From Myxococcota bacterium (GTDB lineage Bacteria; Myxococcota_A; UBA9160; PR03), in NCBI GenBank assembly GCA_030066475.1, contig JASJBO010000059.1, positions 1 to 26,816 of the forward strand: a stretch of DNA of 26,816 nucleotides. The letters run 5' to 3'. Within the stretch, counting starts at the first letter, position 1, and the number at the start of each line of letters is the position of its first letter. The position numbers and the translations under genes were made by a program. Below, piece by piece: positions 7,348 to 13,739 of the stretch. The notes under the pieces were generated by a model. The model saw nothing but the letters and a program-made list of their open reading frames with translations. It did not search any database and was not told where the DNA came from.

Positions 7348-8672
7348 CCCCGCTCGGGGTCGCCGATCTCTCGCGGCTCGTCGCGGTCTCGTCCCCGGGT
7401 CGCACCATGCACGGCTGGATCGAGGAGCTCTACCCGATCTGTCGCAGCACCACGGGGCCGGGCGTGCGCGACACGCTTCGGATCGTCGCAGACCGTCTCG
7501 CGCCGGACTGCCAGCTCGAGATCCACGAGCTGCCAACCGGAACGCCCGTGCTCGACTGGGAGATCCCGCGGGAGTGGCGCATTCGCGAGGCCTGGATCAA
7601 GGGCCCGCGGGGTGAGACCGTGGTCGACTTCCGGGACTGCAACCTCCACGTGGTGGGCTACAGCCTGCCGGTGAAGGCGAGGATGACGCTCGAGGAGCTC
7701 CGGCCGCACCTCCACTCGCTTCCCGAGCATCCCGACTGGACCCCGTATCGCAGCTCGGTCTACGCCGAGGATTGGGGCTTCTGCCTGACCCATCGCGAGC
7801 TCGAGCGCCTCGAGGACGGGGAGTACGAGGTCTACATCGACTCCAGCCTGGAGCCGGGGAGCCTCAGCTACGGCGAGGTGAGGATCCCGGGCGACACGGA
7901 GCGCGAAGTGCTGCTGTCGGCGCACGTCTGCCACCCTTCGCTCTGCAACGACAACCTGTCGGGGATCTCGCTGCTCACGATGCTCGGCCGCTACCTCGCG
8001 CGGCGGCGCACGCGCTTCTCCTATCGGCTGCTCTTCGCCCCCGTGACGATCGGGGCGATCGCCTGGCTCGCGCAGAACGAGGACTGCCTCCCCGGGATCT
8101 CCCACGGACTCGTCGTCACGCTGGTCGGCGACGGCGGCGCGCCGACCTACAAGCGGAGCCGCCGCGGCGACGCCGACGTCGATCGGGCATTCGCCCACGT
8201 GCTCGCCTCGCGGGGGCGGGTCCGCGACTTCTCGCCCTACGGGTACGACGAGCGGCAGTTCTGCTCGCCGGGCTTCGATCTCCCGGTGGGCTGCCTGATG
8301 CGAACGCCGCATGGAGAGTTCCCCGAGTACCACAGCTCCGCCGACGACCTGAGCTTCGTGAAGCCGGACGCCCTCGAGGATTCCCTGGCCGTTCTTCTCG
8401 CCGGGCTCGAGATCCTCGAGCGCGATGGCCGGTTCGTCAATCAGAACCCGAAAGCCGAGCCGCAGCTCGGCCGAAGAGGGGTGTATCGGGCCCTCGCCGA
8501 CCGTGACGACGGAGGTGCGGCGGAAATGGGACTCCTCTGGGTGCTGAACCTCTCCGACGGACGCCACAGCTTGTTGGACATCGCGGAGCGCTCGGGTCTA
8601 CGCTTCGACCAGGTCCGCGTGGCGGCGGAGACGCTCGAGGCGTGCGGCCTGCTGGTGGAGGCGACGACGTGA
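7344..8672 (+). CDS. DUF2172/DUF4910 aminopeptidase-like protein with C-terminal winged helix
   Basis: A 442-residue protein of the DUF4910 family, an M28-like metallopeptidase fold interrupted by a DUF2172 insert and ending in a winged helix-turn-helix. Metal-site residues are visible in H-V-C-H-P-S-L-C-N-D-N from 194 to 204 (His194, Asp203) and in EYHSSADD with His330. The last 60 or so residues (from AEMGLLWVLNLSDG) form the winged helix. Family members recur in polysaccharide and flagellin-glycosylation clusters and are often named after aminopeptidases, but I know of no settled substrate. Here it is locked into a sugar operon by 4-base overlaps on both sides, so it probably acts on a sugar intermediate, perhaps hydrolysing an amide, rather than on peptides. 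The GTG start at 7344 lies within the previous stop. Confidence 0.82.
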   Translation: MTPLGVADLSRLVAVSSPGRTMHGWIEELYPICRSTTGPGVRDTLRIVADRLAPDCQLEIHELPTGTPVLDWEIPREWRIREAWIKGPRGETVVDFRDCNLHVVGYSLPVKARMTLEELRPHLHSLPEHPDWTPYRSSVYAEDWGFCLTHRELERLEDGEYEVYIDSSLEPGSLSYGEVRIPGDTEREVLLSAHVCHPSLCNDNLSGISLLTMLGRYLARRRTRFSYRLLFAPVTIGAIAWLAQNEDCLPGISHGLVVTLVGDGGAPTYKRSRRGDADVDRAFAHVLASRGRVRDFSPYGYDERQFCSPGFDLPVGCLMRTPHGEFPEYHSSADDLSFVKPDALEDSLAVLLAGLEILERDGRFVNQNPKAEPQLGRRGVYRALADRDDGGAAEMGLLWVLNLSDGRHSLLDIAERSGLRFDQVRVAAETLEACGLLVEATT

Positions 8673-9460
8673 AGGTGGTCCTGTTCTGCGGGGGCGAGGG
8701 GATGCGGCTCCGCGACTACTCCGAGACGATTCCCAAGCCCATGGTGAAGATCGGCTATCGGCCGATCCTCTGGCACGTGATGCGCTACTACGCGCACTTC
8801 GGGCACCGCGATTTCGTCCTGTGCCTCGGGCACAAGGCCGAGGCGATCAAGGACTACTTCCTGAACTACGAGGAGTGGCTGTCGAACGACTTCGTGCTCG
8901 ACGCCGGCAGTCGCGACGTGACGCTGCTCGGCAGCGACGTCCAGGACTGGAAGATCACCTTCTGCGACACCGGCCTCGCCGCCAACGTAGGCGAGCGCCT
9001 GAAGGCCGTGCAGCGCCACCTCGAGGGCGAGGACTGGTTCCATGCGAACTACAGCGACGGCCTCACGGACCTGGCACTCGACGCCTACACCGAGTCGTTC
9101 CTGGCGAGTGGCCGCGTCGGGAGCTTCGTCCTCGTGAGGCCGACGAGCACCTTCCACGTCGTCTCGGTCGAGCCCGATGGCCTCGTCACGAGCATCCGGG
9201 ACGTCGGCGCCTCCGACATCCGCATCAATGGCGGCTACTTCATCTTCCGCAAGGAGATCTTCGACTACCTCGGCGAGGGCGAGGAGCTGGTCGAGGAGCC
9301 GTTCCAGCGCCTGATCCGCGACAAGCAGCTCATGGCGCATCCGTTCAACGGCTTCTGGACCTGCATGGACACCTTCAAGGACAAGCGCCGTCTCGACGAC
9401 CTCAACGAGCGCGAATCGGCGCCCTGGGAGCTCTGGAAGCGCGGCGGCGTCAGCCCCTGA
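8669..9460 (+). CDS. Sugar-1-phosphate nucleotidyltransferase, glucose-1-phosphate cytidylyltransferase-like
   Basis: A 263-residue nucleotidyltransferase, close to the length of RfbF (about 257). It begins with the nucleotide-binding signature CGGEGMRL at 7-14, followed by IPKPMV with Lys23, and carries YSDGLTD, the counterpart of the RfbF YGDGVSD metal and sugar site. RfbF makes CDP-glucose from CTP and glucose-1-phosphate as the first step to CDP-linked deoxysugars. Whether CTP or UTP is used here cannot be read from the sequence. The GTG start at 8669 overlaps the previous stop as GTGA, with GGAGG about 8 bases upstream. It is the last gene of the operon and overlaps the convergent glycosyltransferase gene by 11 bases. 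Confidence 0.82.
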   Translation: MKVVLFCGGEGMRLRDYSETIPKPMVKIGYRPILWHVMRYYAHFGHRDFVLCLGHKAEAIKDYFLNYEEWLSNDFVLDAGSRDVTLLGSDVQDWKITFCDTGLAANVGERLKAVQRHLEGEDWFHANYSDGLTDLALDAYTESFLASGRVGSFVLVRPTSTFHVVSVEPDGLVTSIRDVGASDIRINGGYFIFRKEIFDYLGEGEELVEEPFQRLIRDKQLMAHPFNGFWTCMDTFKDKRRLDDLNERESAPWELWKRGGVSP

Positions 9461-10328
9461 CCAGGGCCAGGATCTCCCTCGGCAGCGCGGCCGGGTCGTG
9501 CCGCAAGACCATGCCGAGGGCGCGTCCGGCCTCGCTCAGCCGACGGCGCCGGAGCAGGCGAAGCGTCTCGCGAGCCATCCCGGGACCGAACACCTGCGCC
9601 CAGTGCCGGCGGCCCTCGTGGAGCGCCGCGAGCAGCTCGGCATTTCCGGCCACGGCGTCGCGCTCCGCCTCCAGCGCGTCGAGCGTGCCCTGGAACATGC
9701 GGCAGGAGCTGATCTCGCTCGCGTTCTCGCCGTGCCGTCGATACTCGACGACGAGCTGGTTGTGGCAGTGGATCGGATGGCGCCGGGCGATGCGCAGATA
9801 GAGATCGTAGTCCTCGGCGAAGATCTCGCTCCGGAAGCCGCCGACCTCGCGGACGGCGTCGCAGCGGAACAGCGCGGCCGAGGGCGGGACGAGGGCCCGG
9901 CCTCTCAGCAGGTCGGCGAACCCGACCTCGTCCCGTGGCGTGGCGGGTGCAATCGGCCGTAGCGAGCCGTTGGCGTCGATCGGTCGCGAGAAGCCGAACA
10001 CGAAGCCGACCTCGGGCCGCTCGCGGATCGCTGCGAGACCGTCCGCGACGGCGTTGGGAAGCAGGCGATCATCGGCGTCGTGGAAGATCACGAGGTCGCC
10101 CGTGATCTCCCCGAGCGCGCGATTCCGCGCTGCACTCACCCCGGCGTTGGGCTGGCGGATGACGCGGACGCGGTCGTACGAGGCTGCGATCTCCCCCGAG
10201 CCGTCGGTCGAGCCGTCGTCGACGACGACGAGCTCGTCGACGGGGGTCGACTGGTCGAGGACGCTCTCGATCGCTTCCCGCAGGTACTTCCCGGAGTTGT
10301 AGTTGGGAATGATGGCGGAGACGGTCAC
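9450..10328 (-). CDS. Family 2 glycosyltransferase
   Basis: A 292-residue GT-A glycosyltransferase. It has the standard start SAIIPNYNSGKYL at 4-16, DDGSTD at 37-42, and a D-A-D metal motif at 84-86 inside IFHDADD. The region EIFAEDYDLYLRIA in the second half supplies the ED of the catalytic base. The C-terminus lacks membrane helices, so this is a cytoplasmic enzyme that probably extends a lipid-linked glycan. Donor and acceptor are unknown. It converges on the glycan operon with an 11-base overlap of 3' ends and probably belongs to the same glycan system. The start is a GTG without a clear ribosome site. It follows vapC on the same strand after 57 bases, so it may be read from the vapBC promoter. 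Confidence 0.88.
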   Translation of the reverse strand: MTVSAIIPNYNSGKYLREAIESVLDQSTPVDELVVVDDGSTDGSGEIAASYDRVRVIRQPNAGVSAARNRALGEITGDLVIFHDADDRLLPNAVADGLAAIRERPEVGFVFGFSRPIDANGSLRPIAPATPRDEVGFADLLRGRALVPPSAALFRCDAVREVGGFRSEIFAEDYDLYLRIARRHPIHCHNQLVVEYRRHGENASEISSCRMFQGTLDALEAERDAVAGNAELLAALHEGRRHWAQVFGPGMARETLRLLRRRRLSEAGRALGMVLRHDPAALPREILALVRG

Positions 10329-10385
10329 GCGCGGGAGGTTGCCACTGGAGCGCGACTCCGTAAAGCCGGGCCCCGTCTGGCCCCA

Positions 10386-10811
10386 CTACGCGAGTGGATC
10401 CCGCCAGCGCAGCCCCGGAAAGCGCCTGAAATCGGCGTCGTTCGAGTGCAGCTCGCATTGGTGCTCGATGGCGATGGCGGCGAGGTGCGTGTCCGTGGTC
10501 AGACTGCCGCCGAGGTTCGTCGCGCCCATGAGCTCGCGCAGGATCGAGAGGTGCCGCGGGCCGGGCTCGAGGATGCGCACCGTCTCGCGCGCGAGCCAGT
10601 CTTCGACGTACTCGAGCGCGGCAAGGGGCGGCAGCGGACTCGACATGACACTGGGATGGGTGGACAGGCGAACGAAGCCGAGCGCGCTGACCCAGGGCAG
10701 ACCGACGAGCCCTTCCGTGACGGACTCTTCGAACCAGGCTCTCGCGCGGGCGTGCTGGGGCATCGCTTCGTTGTGGGCGTAGACCAGGAGGTTGACGTCC
10801 GGGACGATCAC
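10386..10811 (-). CDS. vapC: VapC-type PIN-domain toxin
   Basis: A 141-residue PIN-domain ribonuclease of a type II toxin-antitoxin system. Acidic residues are visible at Asp5 (in PDVNLLVYA), Asp107 (TTDTHLAA) and Asp125/Asp127 (NDADF). The glutamate usual in the middle of PIN domains is missing from the WVSALGFVRL stretch. That matches a VapC subfamily with this same sequence style, so it need not mean the toxin is dead. VapC toxins cleave tRNA or rRNA when free of VapB. The gene starts with ATG at 10811 and overlaps the antitoxin stop by 4 bases, the usual vapBC layout. It lies between the glycan genes and the tungsten-enzyme operon. Confidence 0.88.
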   Translation of the reverse strand: MIVPDVNLLVYAHNEAMPQHARARAWFEESVTEGLVGLPWVSALGFVRLSTHPSVMSSPLPPLAALEYVEDWLARETVRILEPGPRHLSILRELMGATNLGGSLTTDTHLAAIAIEHQCELHSNDADFRRFPGLRWRDPLA

Positions 10812-11065
10812 GCCGGCCCGCGCTCCTTCGGCTCGGTCTCGAGGTCGTCGGCGAGTTGATTGAGTCGCAAGGGATCCACACCCGGGCGCAGGTCGCTTCG
10901 GTAGGGCTTCACGCGATAGGGCGGCGCCTCTTCCGAGGCGAGCTGGACGCTCAGCCCTCGCCTCAGCGTCTCGTTGACGGCCGCCTTGAAGGAGATGCCG
11001 CGGCGGCGCGCCAGCTCGCGCAGCCGCCGAGCGAGATCGTCCTCGAGTGTCAGGGTGGTGCGCAC
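10808..11065 (-). CDS. vapB: VapB-type ribbon-helix-helix antitoxin
   Basis: An 85-residue antitoxin. Residues 1-40 form a ribbon-helix-helix DNA-binding domain: strand RTTLTL, then two helices with LARRLRELARRRGISFKAAV. The remaining half (PPYRVKPYRSDLRPG and the following helix) is the expected toxin-wrapping tail. It should neutralise the downstream VapC and repress its own promoter. The GTG start at 11065 has no ribosome site. The predicted transcription start falls at about the same base, so the message may be leaderless. A 14-base palindrome sits directly upstream and is the likely operator. Confidence 0.85.
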   Translation of the reverse strand: MRTTLTLEDDLARRLRELARRRGISFKAAVNETLRRGLSVQLASEEAPPYRVKPYRSDLRPGVDPLRLNQLADDLETEPKERGPA

Positions 11066-11068
11066 TGA

Positions 11069-11100
11069 GGCATCATGATGCCCCTTTTTGTCAACGTCAA
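11069..11100 (-). promoter_or_regulatory. vapBC promoter with palindromic operator
   Basis: On the - strand, TTGACG (11095-11100 on +) and CATGAT (11072-11077) are separated by 17 bases, a good sigma70 arrangement. A perfect 14-base palindrome, GGCATCATGATGCC, covers 11069-11082 and therefore the -10 element. That is where an autorepressing VapB dimer or VapBC complex would bind. Transcription would start around 11065, at the vapB GTG. Confidence 0.55.
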
Positions 11101-11195
11101 GATGTCAATGATTTCTATCTCTGTTCCAATGACTTGCGGGCCGCGCGGCCTCGTCGACCTGGCTGCCCCCGGCCTCGAAGTGGCGCTTGCCCGGC

Positions 11196-13430
11196 TCACC
11201 CCGCCCAGTCCACCCAGATCGGCGACGACCAGGCGCGCTCCTCGGCGTCGGCCAGGCAGTCGTCGTCGGGCGGGGTGCGCCAGTCGCCGAAGCACGGGTC
11301 GGCGCGCACGCAGCGGCCCTCGGCGTCGCGCTCGCAGCGCAGCGTGTCGCCGTTCACGGTGGGGCTGGGCTCCTGGATGGCGCGCACGTAGTAGAGCGTG
11401 TCGCGGCCGTCGCGGGCGAACTCGGGGTCGTCGAAGGCCACGCGGCAGCCAGTCGGGTCGGCGGGGCAGAGCAGGCGCAGCCAGGGGTCCTCGACCAGCG
11501 TGCCCACGGGCTCGTCGGGGCGGATCTGCGGGCGGATGCGCACCACCTCGATCCGCGTGATCAGCTTGCGCTCGTCGCTCGGGTGGTAGCACTCGTCGTG
11601 GCAGAGCCGCGCCAGGCGCTCGGGCGTCAGTCCCTGATGGCTCGACTCGGGGCAGCCGGGCTTCTGGTGGAACGCGCCCACGGCGCGGACCTCGAAGCGC
11701 GGCGTGCCAGTCATGGTCGTCTCGCCGCCCATCGGGACGCGGCGGCCGTCGGGCGCGTTCACCTGGTCGAACCAGAGCAGGATGCGGTCGCCGCTGGTGG
11801 CGTAGACCTCGCGGCGCTCGAGCGCGTCCCAGACGGCCTCGCGCGAGCGGCCGGCGGCGTGGGTCGCGACCAGTCCGCCGGTGTAGAGGAACGAGACGCC
11901 GCGCTCGGTGTCGCGGCCCGCGAAGCCCGGCGGCGGGTCGGGCACCGGCACGGCGCGCGGCTCGGGCTGCTGCGCCGGGCGGCTGAAGAGCGGGTTGTTG
12001 GAGGGCTCGAGCAGGCCCGCCGCGTCGGTCATCGCCGCGCGCCGGTCGAACTCCTTGTAGCCGGTGCCGGGCCGGGCCGTGTGGTTGTCGCTCGAGCCGA
12101 TGAAGCCCATGCGCTTGCGGAAGGGGCGCCCGGCGGCGTCGCGTGCGTCGAAGTTGGCGCGCGCCAGCGCGTACTGCACGCTCATGCGCGGCACCAGGTT
12201 GAAGGCGGGCAGGAAGCAGTCGGTGCACTGGCCGGCGTCGAGCCAGTCCTCGGGCTGCGCGGCCGGCACGGTCAGGAAGTCCTCGTTGCCGGCGTCGACG
12301 TGGATCTGCCTCGCCTCGGCCGCGCGCGACTCGCACTCCGCGTCCGACTCGCCTGCCGCCGCGCAGCGCGCGCGGACCAGCTCGCCGGCCTGCCAGCAGC
12401 CGGGCAGGTAGCCGGGGCTCGGCGCGGGGCAGCTCCGGTTGCCCGCCGCGTCCAGCTCGGCCTCGCGCCAGTCGCGGTACTCCTCGGCGTTGCCGTGGCC
12501 CGAGAAGACCTCCACCAGGTTCTGGCGCGCGGGGTCGTGCTGCTCGGGCGTCATCTGGTGCACCCAGTCGGCGCCCTTGGGCGCGCTCCAGCCCCAGGCG
12601 GTGCCGTGCGGGATCACCAGCGCGTCGTGGCCCCAGTCGTCGAGCTTCGCGAACAGCTCGCCCGGCGTGGCGGTGCTCTCGTGGCAGTCGGGCGGCAGGT
12701 CGCGCACCGGGACGCCGTCGGGGCAGGGCTCGCGGGCGGCCAGCTCCGCGAAGTAGCGGCCCAGCTCGAGGCCGCGCTGCGAGCGCAGCGAGAGCGCCAC
12801 GAAGGCGCGCGTCAGCGGACCCGGCGCGGCCAGCACGTTCTCGGCCCGTCGCGAGGCGATCGGGCGCGCCGGGATGCGTGCGTCCTCGGTGTGCGCCAGC
12901 ACCACGTTCTTGTGGCCGAAGTGCGTCTCCGGCCGGTCGCCCACCTGGGTCCACTCCCAGCCCAGGAAGGCCACCGTGTCGGGGTCGCTCGCCGAGCCCG
13001 CGACGGCGTTGCACTGGCGGATCGAGTCGATCGTCTCGCTCCAGTGGGCCGGCGTCATGCCCTCGGCGTGGTCGTTGATCGACCAGAAGTCGAGCGCCGA
13101 GCAGTAGCGCGCGAAGTCGCAGGCGTCGGCGGGCGGGTGGGCGCCCTCGCCGCCGAGCGCCGGCAGGCTGAACAGGAAGGCGTCGGTCGAGAAGGTGGTG
13201 TGGACGTGCAGGTCGCCGAACAGGACCTGCTTGGCGTCGGGGACGCCCGCCGCGCGCGCGGCCTCCGCCACCGTGCGCACCCGCGCGGCCGTCTCGGCGG
13301 CCGGCCGGGCCGTCGCCGTCACGACGCCCGGGCCCTCGTGGCGACCGAGCCGGCCCGACGCCAGCAGCCAGAAGCCGGCAGCGGCGAGCACGATCAGGGC
13401 GAGCAGGACGAGCAGCACACGGCGGAGCAT
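11196..13430 (-). CDS. Exported, membrane-anchored DUF3604 protein
   Basis: A 744-residue protein with an uncleaved-looking signal anchor at about residues 4-24, so the body is probably periplasmic. The rest matches DUF3604, a family with a PHP-like metal-binding core. The signatures GDLHVHT at 72-78, SINDHAE at 117-123, WEWTQ and HFGHKNVV give a set of His and Asp residues suited to two or three metals. Many relatives are annotated only as DUF3604; hydrolysis of a phosphoester or a similar bond is an inference from the PHP relationship. Cysteines are frequent in the body, as expected for an exported protein with disulfides. The ATG at 13430 has AGGGGG upstream. It is the third gene of an operon after the tungsten oxidoreductase and the MoaD-like gene, 25 bases after the latter. 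Confidence 0.85.
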   Translation of the reverse strand: MLRRVLLVLLALIVLAAAGFWLLASGRLGRHEGPGVVTATARPAAETAARVRTVAEAARAAGVPDAKQVLFGDLHVHTTFSTDAFLFSLPALGGEGAHPPADACDFARYCSALDFWSINDHAEGMTPAHWSETIDSIRQCNAVAGSASDPDTVAFLGWEWTQVGDRPETHFGHKNVVLAHTEDARIPARPIASRRAENVLAAPGPLTRAFVALSLRSQRGLELGRYFAELAAREPCPDGVPVRDLPPDCHESTATPGELFAKLDDWGHDALVIPHGTAWGWSAPKGADWVHQMTPEQHDPARQNLVEVFSGHGNAEEYRDWREAELDAAGNRSCPAPSPGYLPGCWQAGELVRARCAAAGESDAECESRAAEARQIHVDAGNEDFLTVPAAQPEDWLDAGQCTDCFLPAFNLVPRMSVQYALARANFDARDAAGRPFRKRMGFIGSSDNHTARPGTGYKEFDRRAAMTDAAGLLEPSNNPLFSRPAQQPEPRAVPVPDPPPGFAGRDTERGVSFLYTGGLVATHAAGRSREAVWDALERREVYATSGDRILLWFDQVNAPDGRRVPMGGETTMTGTPRFEVRAVGAFHQKPGCPESSHQGLTPERLARLCHDECYHPSDERKLITRIEVVRIRPQIRPDEPVGTLVEDPWLRLLCPADPTGCRVAFDDPEFARDGRDTLYYVRAIQEPSPTVNGDTLRCERDAEGRCVRADPCFGDWRTPPDDDCLADAEERAWSSPIWVDWAG

Positions 13431-13455
13431 GGGATCCCCCTCTTCGTCGGTCGGG

Positions 13456-13728
13456 TCAGCCGCCCGCGACGGCCGGGAAGCAATCGACTTCGGCCTCGGG
13501 CGGGAGCGGCGTGTCGAGTCCCTTGGGCAGGAAGCGCACGAAGCGGCCGTCCACCACGACGTTGGCGCGCTTCGAAGGGCCGCCCGCCGGGTCGAGCAGG
13601 TGCTCGAGCAGCTCGGGCCAGCGCGCCCCGAGCGCGTCGACCAGGTCGCGCACCGTGCCGCCGTCGGGCACCGCCAGCTCGGCCTCGCGGCCGCCGACGA
13701 TGGGGCGGAACGTCGCGTAGAAGCGCAC
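13456..13728 (-). CDS. MoaD/ThiS-like small sulfur-carrier protein
   Basis: A protein of about 90 residues with the beta-grasp pattern of MoaD and the exact C-terminal Gly-Gly (ending AVAGG) needed for adenylation and thiocarboxylation. MoaD donates sulfur for the dithiolene of molybdopterin, and tungsten enzymes of the aldehyde:ferredoxin oxidoreductase family need a bis-molybdopterin cofactor. A copy only 11 bases downstream of such an enzyme gene suggests a dedicated cofactor-sulfur carrier. The GTG start at 13728 would cut into the first strand. Reading upstream in frame gives I-R-I-R before it, with a CTG at 13741-13743 overlapping the previous stop as CTGA, so the true start may be five codons earlier. 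Confidence 0.85.
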   Translation of the reverse strand: MRFYATFRPIVGGREAELAVPDGGTVRDLVDALGARWPELLEHLLDPAGGPSKRANVVVDGRFVRFLPKGLDTPLPPEAEVDCFPAVAGG

Positions 13729-13739
13729 GCGGATGCGGA

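Noticed and set aside
11139..11150. Perfect GC palindrome (12 bases) downstream of the DUF3604 gene
   Set aside because: Considered as a terminator, but it has no loop-friendly centre and no T-run on the - strand. Such short GC palindromes are frequent by chance here.
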